Assembly: GCA_023247835.1 (NCBI GenBank)
Contig: JAHFFU010000081.1
Span: forward strand, 1 to 5,753
Direction: 5' to 3'
Origin: Candidatus Bathyarchaeota archaeon
GTDB lineage: Archaea; Thermoproteota; Bathyarchaeia; 40CM-2-53-6; FEN-987
Length of the DNA: 5,753 bases
Shown: positions 1-5,317 of the stretch, piece after piece
Position numbering within the stretch: position 1 is the stretch's first letter
How the letters are laid out: each line of letters opens with the position of its first letter
Notes under the pieces: model-generated
What the model was told of the DNA's origin: nothing
What the model saw: the letters and a program-made list of their open reading frames with translations, nothing else
The model's database searches: none
Position numbers and translations under genes: made by a program

Positions 1-368
1 TCAAGCGAATTTTGGACCGCTTGGATAGCAGGAAAAGGGTCGGAATCTGTTTCGACACCGCGCACGCTTATGCAGCCGGTTACGACCTTCATAGCCCTCG
101 GGGAGTCAACGATACCATCAGTAAATTCGACTCGACGATTGGCATAGGTCTCCTGAGGGTAATTCACCTGAATGATTCCCAGGTCGGTCTAGGTTCGGGT
201 CGAGATAGGCATGAGCACATAGGGTTGGGATACATTGGCGAAGCTGGTTTCAAAGTGCTTTTCAAACATGAGGCCGTGCAGAACCTTCCATTCATAATGG
301 AAACGCCGGTTGATGACCGCCGGGACGAGGCCGGCAACATGCGAAAAGTAAGAGAACTGCTAGCTTGA
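1..368 (+). CDS. nfo: Endonuclease IV (AP endonuclease, Nfo family), C-terminal part
   Basis: This is the 3' end of a gene that begins before the window; the open frame starts at base 3 and ends with TGA at 366-368. Endonuclease IV cuts DNA 5' of abasic sites in base-excision repair, in a TIM barrel holding three metal ions. Six ligand positions of the family can be read in order: Asp and His in GICFDTAH (near bases 42-65), His in VIHLNDS, Asp and His in GRDRHEHIG, and Glu in FIMETP. These correspond to the metal-binding set of E. coli Nfo from Asp179 to Glu261. The N-terminal ligands lie outside the window. The end, with RKVRELLA, is normal for the family. The last 9 bases overlap the convergent pseudo-receiver gene. 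The TTG at 12 is internal and not a real start. Confidence 0.93.
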   Translation, partial: KRILDRLDSRKRVGICFDTAHAYAAGYDLHSPRGVNDTISKFDSTIGIGLLRVIHLNDSQVGLGSGRDRHEHIGLGYIGEAGFKVLFKHEAVQNLPFIMETPVDDRRDEAGNMRKVRELLA

Positions 369-719
369 GCCTAACCCTTTCAAAATCCCGTCAAGTCTGG
401 CTACAAACGCTCCGCGAGAAAGGACGCTGTCGATCCCAATGCGCCGCGCTTCCTCGGCCAGTCGCTTGTTCACATGCGAATAGTAACCGACAAATTTGCA
501 CACGCCATTCTTGGCGAACGCCTCCAGCGCCGCAAGCTTTCCCTCTGCCGCATCAAGATTCAGGAAAACAACTCTCGGGGTAGCCTGTTTCAGTTCCCAA
601 ATAAGCTCCTCAAGATCGCTTGTGACCATGGCATGGAGTCCCGCTTTCGCAGAAGCAGCTTCAATTCCTGATGAGAACAAAAGGTCAGGCTCATAGGCAA
701 CAATTTCGGCCGTTTCCAT
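360..719 (-). CDS. Degenerate response-regulator receiver-like protein
   Basis: The protein has 119 residues, the size of a single CheY-like receiver, with the same alternation of hydrophobic strands and helices. Strands are visible at EIVAYEP, RVVFLNL, KFVGYYS and SVLSRG. The usual phosphorylation residues are altered. The strand-3 position that normally holds the phospho-acceptor Asp is Asn54 (with Asp56 two residues later), the acidic pair after strand 1 is reduced to Tyr9-Glu10, and the conserved Lys after strand 5 appears as Arg102. It is therefore likely a phosphorylation-independent pseudo-receiver acting through protein contacts; this is inferred, and no partner or output domain is visible. 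The ATG at 719 is chosen because a strong ribosome site precedes it by 5 bases. A TTG at 743 would add 8 residues but lies upstream of that site. No histidine kinase is nearby. Confidence 0.75.
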   Translation of the reverse strand: METAEIVAYEPDLLFSSGIEAASAKAGLHAMVTSDLEELIWELKQATPRVVFLNLDAAEGKLAALEAFAKNGVCKFVGYYSHVNKRLAEEARRIGIDSVLSRGAFVARLDGILKGLGSS

Positions 720-723
720 CACA

Positions 724-730
724 CCCTCCT
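724..730 (-). promoter_or_regulatory. Strong Shine-Dalgarno site of the pseudo-receiver gene
   Basis: Read on the minus strand, AGGAGGG lies 4-5 bases before the ATG at 719. It is the clearest ribosome-binding site in the window, where most genes lack one, and it decides the start against the upstream TTG at 743. Confidence 0.7.
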
Positions 731-747
731 TGCGAGTTCTCAACGTA

Positions 748-758
748 ATCTAGTATAG
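748..758 (+). promoter_or_regulatory. Possible TATA box of a leaderless promoter for the 781-2240 operon
   Basis: The stretch ATCTAGTATAG sits in the 61-base spacer between the divergent genes. Its TAGTATAG core is centred about 26 bases before the ATG at 781. This is the spacing expected when an archaeal transcript starts at or just before the start codon. No Shine-Dalgarno site precedes that ATG, in line with leaderless translation. The match to a TATA consensus is partial. Confidence 0.35.
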
Positions 759-780
759 TCTTCCAGATACACCCCTCTTC

Positions 781-978
781 ATGTATCTTGTTCCCAAAGT
801 TGTTGATGTTAACAAAGTCGATGAGCAATGCCTAGGGTCTCCATTGCTTGGATCAAAGACAATAATCGAAAAGGCCGAAGGCACAATACGTTCAGGAAAG
901 TGGCCACTGCCTCCCATCCTCGTCCTGCATGTAGAGAAAGCGAAATTGATTAAAGTTCGCTGGGTTTCCTCTAGTTAG
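781..978 (+). CDS. Small protein of unknown function, first gene of a likely operon
   Basis: I do not recognise this 65-residue protein. It is kept as a real gene for three reasons: a TATA-like box lies at leaderless distance before its ATG, its stop codon is only three bases before the ATG of the hydrolase gene, and no other gene explains this stretch. The composition looks protein-like: Val- and Lys-rich at the N terminus (MYLVPKVVDV), a helix-like centre with GSKTIIEKAEGTI, and a beta-like end with PPILVLHVEKAKLIKVRW. There are no Cys pairs, signal peptide or membrane segment. The PPILVLHV end recalls the start of ParB/sulfiredoxin-like folds, but this is too weak to assign. It could instead be a non-coding leader of the operon. 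Confidence 0.45.
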   Translation: MYLVPKVVDVNKVDEQCLGSPLLGSKTIIEKAEGTIRSGKWPLPPILVLHVEKAKLIKVRWVSSS

Positions 979-981
979 ACC

Positions 982-1596
982 ATGATATTCAAACAGGTTC
1001 CCGTCGGAACGTTCCAGAATTTCTCTTACATCCTAGGAGACGAGAAGACGCGGGCCGCTGCGCTTGTAGACCCTGCCTGGGAGGTTGAAAAGCTGCTGAA
1101 GTCATGCGATGAACTAGGTTTGAAGGTCTCGTACGTTATCAATACGCATTCTCACCATGACCATGTCGAAGGAAATGAGTTAGTAGCCAAACGCACTGGT
1201 GCCAAGATTGTGACGCACGAGAAATCTCCTGTTCGAAAGGATGTCGCGGTGAAGGATGGTGACGCTATCGAGATTGGCTCGTTGAAAGTGCGAGTCTTAT
1301 ACACGCCGGGGCATTGCCCTGACCACATCTGCCTCCTTGTTGACTGGAAAGTATTGACGGGGGACACTCTTTTCGTTGGTGAATGCGGCAGAACAGATTT
1401 GGCGGGAGGAGATTCAGGAGACCTGTACGACAGTCTTGTAGGGAAAATCCTGCCTCTGGACGACTCGATAGAAGTTTACCCTGGCCATGATTATGGAAAC
1501 AAACCCTCATCAACTATCGGATACGAGCGCAAGAACAATTACACTCTGGAACCCCGCAGCAGAGAAGAATTCATAAAATTCATGGCCGAACCATGA
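982..1596 (+). CDS. Metallo-beta-lactamase-fold hydrolase (persulfide dioxygenase / glyoxalase II-like)
   Basis: A 204-residue cytoplasmic MBL-fold enzyme with a complete metal site. The signature THSHHDH is at residues 55-61 (His56, His58, Asp60, His61), His111 lies in TPGH, Asp128 in TGDT and His169 in YPGHD. The block GECGRTDL (133-140) and the ending with SSTIGYERKNN are typical of the branch holding ETHE1-type persulfide dioxygenases and short glyoxalase II-like proteins. The first oxidises glutathione persulfide to sulfite with a mononuclear iron; the second hydrolyses thioesters such as S-lactoylglutathione. Archaea usually lack glutathione, so the thiol substrate here is unknown, and the sequence does not separate the two activities. 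No rhodanese domain is fused. The gene starts three bases after the small ORF and overlaps the methyltransferase gene by ATGA, which suggests co-transcription. The ATG has no clear Shine-Dalgarno site. Confidence 0.88.
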   Translation: MIFKQVPVGTFQNFSYILGDEKTRAAALVDPAWEVEKLLKSCDELGLKVSYVINTHSHHDHVEGNELVAKRTGAKIVTHEKSPVRKDVAVKDGDAIEIGSLKVRVLYTPGHCPDHICLLVDWKVLTGDTLFVGECGRTDLAGGDSGDLYDSLVGKILPLDDSIEVYPGHDYGNKPSSTIGYERKNNYTLEPRSREEFIKFMAEP

Positions 1597-2240
1597 GTTC
1601 CGAGGTCACTCGCGAAGAGCGCACATTTTTGCAGAAAGCAGAGTACAGTGAAGCTCTGAGGAAAATCCTTCGAGCCATAGGAGACACGCCCAAGAGCGTC
1701 TATGCTCCAAGCGATGACAGCTATCTCATGCTAGACGCCATAGCGAAATTGTCCGTTGAAGGAAAGACGATGCTCGATGTTGGGACGGGCGCAGGGGTCT
1801 TAGGTTTGTATTGCGCCACGCGTGGAACCAGGGTTACGGTTACAGATGTTGACGAGTCAGCATTACAGCAGGCCCTGAAGGCCGCCCACTCGTTGAGGCT
1901 GAGCCTTCAACCAGTCCTGTCCGACCTGTTCTCGAAGGTGCGAGGAGAATTCGATTTCGTCCTCTTCAACCCACCTTACTTGCCCAGTTCAACCCTTGAG
2001 GATAGAACCGTTGACGGTGGGCGGGGCGGCACAGCGTTGTCAAAGCGGTTCCTGGAGGGATTGCCAAGACATCTAAAGCGGGATGGAAAGGCCTTGCTTC
2101 TGGTCAGTAGCTTGAACGACACCGCATCTCTGCTAGGAGGGTACCTAGAATTCCAGTTTTCGGTGATGGCTATACGACCGCTATTCTTTGAAGAACTACA
2201 GGTGTTATGTGTTAGGTTTCGAGATGACCTCGCCAGCTAA
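1593..2240 (+). CDS. HemK2/Mtq2-type protein glutamine methyltransferase
   Basis: A class I S-adenosylmethionine methyltransferase of 215 residues. Visible motifs are VYAPSDDSYLML (37-48), matching the VYxPxxDTxLL entry of the HemK2 group; LDVGTGAGVLG (61-71), the SAM-binding loop; TDVD (84-87), the acidic end of strand 2; and NPPYLPS (126-132), the catalytic NPPY of amide-nitrogen methylation. DGGRGG (141-146) and the ending FFEELQVL also fit. Family members methylate the Gln of the GGQ loop in archaeal/eukaryotic release factor 1, usually with Trm112 as partner; that substrate is inferred. About 36 residues precede the VYAPSDDS motif, more than most members of this short family have. The ATG lies inside the end of the hydrolase gene (ATGA overlap), pointing to translational coupling. 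The last 36 bases overlap the convergent DUF2203 gene. Confidence 0.87.
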   Translation: MSSEVTREERTFLQKAEYSEALRKILRAIGDTPKSVYAPSDDSYLMLDAIAKLSVEGKTMLDVGTGAGVLGLYCATRGTRVTVTDVDESALQQALKAAHSLRLSLQPVLSDLFSKVRGEFDFVLFNPPYLPSSTLEDRTVDGGRGGTALSKRFLEGLPRHLKRDGKALLLVSSLNDTASLLGGYLEFQFSVMAIRPLFFEELQVLCVRFRDDLAS

Positions 2241-2651
2241 CGATTTGATCGCAAAATCGTCCTCGTAGAATTCTTTCTCCTCAACCGGTTTCCTTCCGGT
2301 GTAACCCTCGTGTAACCCATGCCAAAAAGACACGTTCTCTTCACCCAACTTCCAACAGAGCCAAACACGTGTCCCAAGCCTGACCGCGGGAAAGTCGATT
2401 AACCCGATGCTCATATCCTTCAGGACACAGCCGAGCTCCTCAAGTTTCTGAATTTCTTTCTCCAACCGCTCCATTGCGTCAGTCATTTCGTCGTCGTCCT
2501 TCACGCCATCAGTCTCTTTCTTGATTGAAATGACGAGCTGAACCGTCTCCCTCACCTGAGGTAAGAATTCATTCGCCTGCTTGGGAGTGAAGAAGATAGG
2601 CAAAGTTAACTCTAGTCCAACGTGTTCGTATCGCGAATAAGAGCTTTGCAT
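2205..2651 (-). CDS. DUF2203 family protein
   Basis: A 148-residue protein with the full DUF2203 pattern. FFTPKQANEFLPQVR (20-34) is the family's opening, followed by a charged coiled-coil stretch (about 35-72), GCVLKD (74-79), GLIDFPA (83-89), VWLCWKLGE (96-104) and FWHGLHEGYTGRKP (109-122). The molecular function is not known. The Cys, His, Asp and Trp in the conserved half suggest a binding pocket, but this is inference. A tail of about 26 acidic and mixed residues follows the usual end. The start is uncertain. The ATG at 2651 is chosen because a TATA-like CAATATTC sits about 26 bases before it on this strand. The ATG at 2672 adds 7 residues and shares bases with the start of the neighbouring plus-strand gene. 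A TTG at 2603 would open directly at MPIFFTP, as relatives do. The 3' end overlaps the methyltransferase gene by 36 bases. Confidence 0.85.
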   Translation of the reverse strand: MQSSYSRYEHVGLELTLPIFFTPKQANEFLPQVRETVQLVISIKKETDGVKDDDEMTDAMERLEKEIQKLEELGCVLKDMSIGLIDFPAVRLGTRVWLCWKLGEENVSFWHGLHEGYTGRKPVEEKEFYEDDFAIKSLAGEVISKPNT

Positions 2652-2670
2652 CAAAGGGGCAAGGCCAAGC

Positions 2671-3099
2671 ATGAATATTGAAAACTGGGCGCGCGAACTC
2701 CTGCTTGAATCTCGCCTGGCGCACTTAGCTACGTCAACGAAGGATGGAAAACCTCATGTTGTTCCCATCTGCTACGTTTACGATGGGGCCTCGATCTACA
2801 GCCCAATCGATGAAAAACCCAAGCGCGCAAGTCCCAATCGTTTGCGACGGGTTCTGAATATTGTCGAGAACCCTCATGTTTCCTTGGTTGTGGACCGGTA
2901 TGGAGAGGATTGGAGCGAGTTGAGGTACGTGATTATGCGAGGTTTCGCTGAAATTGTTCGTGAAGGCGAGGAGCAGAAGCGCGCAGTCTCGCTCTTGCGT
3001 GAAAAATACAGCCAATACCGTTCGATGAAACTTGAAGGCCGCCCTATCATCAAAATAACCCCAGCTAGGGTCATCGCTTGGAGCACCAGCGGCACATAG
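2671..3099 (+). CDS. PPOX-class putative F420-dependent oxidoreductase (Rv0121-like)
   Basis: A 142-residue split-barrel flavin/deazaflavin-binding protein of the pyridoxamine-phosphate-oxidase superfamily. Blocks typical of the Rv0121-like group (TIGR03668) are present: RLAHLATSTKDGKPHVVPI (15-33), DEKPKR (47-52), NIVENPHVSLVVDRYGEDW (63-81), RGFAEIV (90-96) and RPIIKITPARVIAW (124-137). The length is normal for a stand-alone member, which would act as a dimer in the cytoplasm. Members are predicted to use reduced F420, but cofactor and substrate are not shown by sequence alone, and FMN or haem binding occurs in related groups. The gene is divergent from DUF2203 and followed by a 57-base AT-rich gap before the restriction gene. 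No clear ribosome site is present; the ATG fits the family's usual N terminus. Confidence 0.88.
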   Translation: MNIENWARELLLESRLAHLATSTKDGKPHVVPICYVYDGASIYSPIDEKPKRASPNRLRRVLNIVENPHVSLVVDRYGEDWSELRYVIMRGFAEIVREGEEQKRAVSLLREKYSQYRSMKLEGRPIIKITPARVIAWSTSGT

Positions 3100-3115
3100 C
3101 GCTCGTGTTCGAATA

Positions 3116-3127
3116 TTGTTAAATCTT
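3116..3127 (+). promoter_or_regulatory. Possible TATA box of the restriction endonuclease gene
   Basis: TTGTTAAATCTT lies in the AT-rich gap after the PPOX gene, centred about 35 bases before the ATG at 3157. It would give a transcript with a short leader of roughly 9 bases. It suggests that the endonuclease has its own promoter and is not read only from the gene upstream. The consensus match is weak. Confidence 0.3.
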
Positions 3128-3156
3128 GATTCATCTCACGAACACTTGAATCTCAG

Positions 3157-3936
3157 ATGCCAAACGCAAGTTTCACAAAACAAGAATTTATCGAGAAACT
3201 CCGAAAAGTCAAGGAGCAAGGGTGGATTGTTAGTAGACGTTCCAGATCGAACGTTGGAGCTGTCGGAAACACTCTCGAGGATCTACTAGGGATTAAGGAA
3301 AATAACCTCCCAATTGCGAATGCGGGAAACTGGGAGCTCAAAACACAACGCGCCACAACATCTTCCTTAACTACGCTCTTTCATTTCGAGCCCTGGCCGA
3401 GAAACGCGCGCATTGTCCCAGCCGTTCTCTTGCCAAAGTACGGTTGGCCCCATCAAACTGAGGCAGGGGAGATGAGCTTTCGCGTAACAATGAGTGGGGA
3501 CAGGTACACTGATCGCGGATTCAAGGTAGTTGTTGCTCGAACCTTATCGAGGGTTGCGATTGATTTCGACGCCTCTCGGGTCACGCCTCACCATTCAGAT
3601 TGGCTAAAGGGCGTGATAGAGAAGGCTGGCGGAGGAAGGATACAGCCTGAGCCATATTGGCCGTTTGATGATCTAAAGAAGAAGGCGCGGCCTAAATTGC
3701 GAAACTCTTTCTATCTCTCCGCAAAGACTCAGATAGTGAATAACAAAGAGCAATTCTTGTACGACCGTCTCTTAATGTTGCAGAAGTTCAACTTCACCAA
3801 ATTTCTCGATGCAATCGAAAAAGGCAAGGTTCTAGTTGATTTCGACGCGAAGACAACCCACAACCACGGTACCAAATTCCGCATAAGGCAAGAGTCGTGG
3901 CCAGAACTCTACGATGATGTCGAGAAAATCTTCTAG
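3157..3936 (+). CDS. MvaI/BcnI-family type II restriction endonuclease
   Basis: A 259-residue protein, close to the size of MvaI and BcnI, which are monomeric MutH-like nucleases cutting inside CCWGG and CCSGG. Recognisable blocks are VGNTLEDLLGIKENNLPI (36-53), with Glu41 at the family's LE position; WELKTQR (59-65), with Glu60 and Lys62 of the ExK catalytic pair; and HNHGTKFRI near the C terminus (about 236-244), a typical late family motif. Between Glu41 and Glu60, the place where MutH-like enzymes carry the metal-binding Asp, 14 residues after Glu41, is Asn55 (codon AAT at 3319). This either marks a family variant or a weakened enzyme. The exact target is not predictable, although CC(N)GG-like DNA is the family expectation. 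The cognate methyltransferase lies tail to tail, sharing stop-codon bases. GC content is lower than in the left-hand genes. Confidence 0.86.
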   Translation: MPNASFTKQEFIEKLRKVKEQGWIVSRRSRSNVGAVGNTLEDLLGIKENNLPIANAGNWELKTQRATTSSLTTLFHFEPWPRNARIVPAVLLPKYGWPHQTEAGEMSFRVTMSGDRYTDRGFKVVVARTLSRVAIDFDASRVTPHHSDWLKGVIEKAGGGRIQPEPYWPFDDLKKKARPKLRNSFYLSAKTQIVNNKEQFLYDRLLMLQKFNFTKFLDAIEKGKVLVDFDAKTTHNHGTKFRIRQESWPELYDDVEKIF

Positions 3937-4817
3937 GGCGGTCTCCAAAAGTCGAGAAGGTACTCGAAGGTTGTACCCATTGTAATGTAATTGGAAGGCC
4001 AACCAAAGATACCAACTCGATTCACAATATTTGTGCGGTCCCAAATGATCGTATTTCGAAGTTCGAAACCAGCTTCCAACATCGCGTGATAAACGTAGGT
4101 GTGAATTGGAATTCGTCTCCCAAATCTTCCATCACTCCACCACATGTCAGGAACATTGATTACGCTGTGGCCCTTCGGCCGCACCATAGGAAGTAAACAA
4201 GCATAAATCTGCTTTAGTTCACGGGCGTAGCTTTCGATTTCTAGCGTTCCGAGATCACGTTCATCTTGGCTGTATTGTTCAACTCGGAGATACTGCTTAT
4301 TGTCACGAAGGTTGCCTCTTCGGCTTTTGTTGAGCCGCTGTCTGTTTAGAAGGTTAGCGTAAGGGGGCGACGTGAATATCAGTTGGATGCTTTCCTTTTC
4401 CAAGTAATTAGGAATGTTTCTTGCGTCGTCACAAATCACCATTTGTTGAGCTGCCCCCCCAAGTTTTGTCTGCGATAATCGTTGTTTACTCGATTTGCAG
4501 TATCGTTCGTTGATGTCAAAACCTACCGCAGTTCTGTCCGAGTCCTTTGCCGCAAGCAGAGTAGTCCCAATGCCGTTGAAAGGGTCAAGGACCAATTCGC
4601 CCTTGTGTGTGAACAATTCGATTGCTCGTTTAGCTAAAGCGATTGGCATGACTGCGGGGTGAATATCTTTGTCTCTCACATCGCGTTTCTCATAGAATAC
4701 TTGCCACACGCCAATTTGCGATTTTATCCAATCTTTCGCGGACAGGCAGTTCAGATGGTTTGAGGGGCATTTGCACGTCTTTTTACTCACAATCCCAAGT
4801 TTACTGATCGCTTGCAC
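3933..4817 (-). CDS. Site-specific DNA amino-methyltransferase (N4-cytosine or N6-adenine), partner of the MvaI-like nuclease
   Basis: A 294-residue SAM-dependent DNA methyltransferase of the N6_N4_Mtase group. Motif order is X (HPAVMPIALAKRAIEL, 53-68), I (LDPFNGIGTT, 77-86), II (GFDIN, 99-103), III (CDDAR, 129-133) and IV (TSPPY, 149-153). The TSPPY form is commonest in N4-cytosine enzymes, as expected for protecting an MvaI/BcnI-type site. The region after motif IV, including RRGNLR and EQYSQDERDLGTLE, probably carries target recognition. The start is a GTG with a Shine-Dalgarno-like GGTGA 9 bases upstream; no ATG occurs before motif X. A run of seven G in its coding strand spans codons 120-122. 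Its stop overlaps that of the nuclease gene by the palindrome CTAG. Its role would be self-protection of host DNA. Sampled blocks are about 40-43% GC, clearly below neighbouring genes. Confidence 0.9.
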   Translation of the reverse strand: MQAISKLGIVSKKTCKCPSNHLNCLSAKDWIKSQIGVWQVFYEKRDVRDKDIHPAVMPIALAKRAIELFTHKGELVLDPFNGIGTTLLAAKDSDRTAVGFDINERYCKSSKQRLSQTKLGGAAQQMVICDDARNIPNYLEKESIQLIFTSPPYANLLNRQRLNKSRRGNLRDNKQYLRVEQYSQDERDLGTLEIESYARELKQIYACLLPMVRPKGHSVINVPDMWWSDGRFGRRIPIHTYVYHAMLEAGFELRNTIIWDRTNIVNRVGIFGWPSNYITMGTTFEYLLDFWRPP

Positions 4818-5015
4818 TGCCCACCCTCACCTTTACCTTACAATCTGGACTATTGTTATTCACTTATCCTCTCCTTTTACTTTAATTGCGCAGGCTTTTT
4901 GGCGTGCTGCCCTCTTAGTCCAGTATGGGCCAGTTTAGAATCGGTCTGTTTAACCAAAAGCATATCTACAGTCTAGCTGGTTCTCGTTGAAAAATCCTGC
5001 CTGGATTGAGAAAGC
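4818..5015. promoter_or_regulatory. Divergent intergenic region between methyltransferase and zinc-finger genes
   Basis: This is the longest gap in the window, about 198 bases, and must hold the promoters of both flanking genes. For the methyltransferase, an A/T-rich box at 4876-4886 (minus strand AATTAAAGTAA) could act as TATA with a leader of roughly 40 bases. For the zinc-finger gene, GAAAAAT at 4989-4995 or CATATCTA at 4961-4968 are candidates. None is a strong consensus. I see no open frame, convincing hairpin, repeat or control-protein box here. Confidence 0.4.
4827..4831 (-). promoter_or_regulatory. Shine-Dalgarno-like site of the methyltransferase gene
   Basis: On the minus strand GGTGA, complementary to the archaeal 16S rRNA tail, lies 9 bases before the GTG at 4817. 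It supports this GTG as the start against the internal GTG at 4790. Confidence 0.45.
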
Positions 5016-5309
5016 ATGAGCCAGACCACTGACAGTACAGGCTTCGAGTCACGCGAGTTGGCGGTGGTTGGCAATTTCTTCTTCTGCGAAGTCTGCAACG
5101 CCGTTTGCGAGTATGGGGACCCGGTCTGGCAGGAGCACCAGAAGGAATCCAAATTCCATAAAATGAAGCGCATGCTCCTCCTTCGATGCTCAAACTGTCG
5201 AAGCGTGGTTGTTGACGCATATGCCGAGTATTCCCTTGAACGGAACCAATTTTGGTGTAGGAACTGCATCGAAAAAGTCGGCTACCTTGCTTTCCGATCG
5301 ACGCCTTGA
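5016..5309 (+). CDS. Small two-zinc protein: U1/JAZ-like C2H2 finger plus zinc ribbon
   Basis: A 97-residue soluble protein with two likely zinc sites. The first is FFCEVCN at 22-28 followed by His41 and His48, giving Cys24-x2-Cys27-x13-His41-x6-His48. This is the spacing and flavour of U1/matrin/JAZ-type fingers (FxCxxCN...H...SxxH), which bind RNA or DNA and are typical of eukaryotes. The second is Cys58-x2-Cys61-x19-Cys81-x2-Cys84, a four-cysteine zinc ribbon. An extra Cys31 follows the first pair. It is therefore probably a nucleic-acid-binding or adaptor protein, but no target can be named. The start is fixed from above by an in-frame TGA at 5007-5009. The gene is divergent from the methyltransferase and 8 bases from the convergent AIR-synthase-related gene. 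A link to the restriction cassette is possible but only positional, and its GC matches the chromosome-like flanks. Confidence 0.75.
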   Translation: MSQTTDSTGFESRELAVVGNFFFCEVCNAVCEYGDPVWQEHQKESKFHKMKRMLLLRCSNCRSVVVDAYAEYSLERNQFWCRNCIEKVGYLAFRSTP

Positions 5310-5317
5310 CGCGTTGA

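Noticed and set aside
365..696. Three overlapping plus-strand open frames of 65-72 codons
   Set aside because: They lie antisense to the pseudo-receiver gene, which has receiver-like structure and a strong ribosome site; their translations show no family motif.
1076..1080. CCTGG site as evidence for the recognition site of the cassette
   Set aside because: Both CCWGG- and CCSGG-type sites occur in the window, so there is no visible avoidance to choose between MvaI-like and BcnI-like specificity.
1152..1513. Two minus-strand open frames of 71 and 82 codons
   Set aside because: They lie within the hydrolase gene, whose full set of catalytic motifs fixes the plus strand as coding.
2734..3134. 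Minus-strand frames of 93 and 86 codons opposite the PPOX gene
   Set aside because: The plus strand encodes all family blocks of the Rv0121-like group; the antisense frames have no recognisable features.
3153..3356. Minus-strand frame of 67 codons at the start of the nuclease gene
   Set aside because: It is antisense to the conserved GNTLEDLLGI and WELK region and is a shadow frame.
3794..4044. Minus-strand frames of 73 and 70 codons across the nuclease/methyltransferase junction
   Set aside because: They are out of frame with the methyltransferase and antisense to the HNHGTKFRI end of the nuclease; no motif supports them.
4890..4920. Possible hairpin terminator around the T5 run at 4896
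   Set aside because: The arms match over only about four bases (GCAG/CTGC) and the T run lies within the loop, not after a stem.
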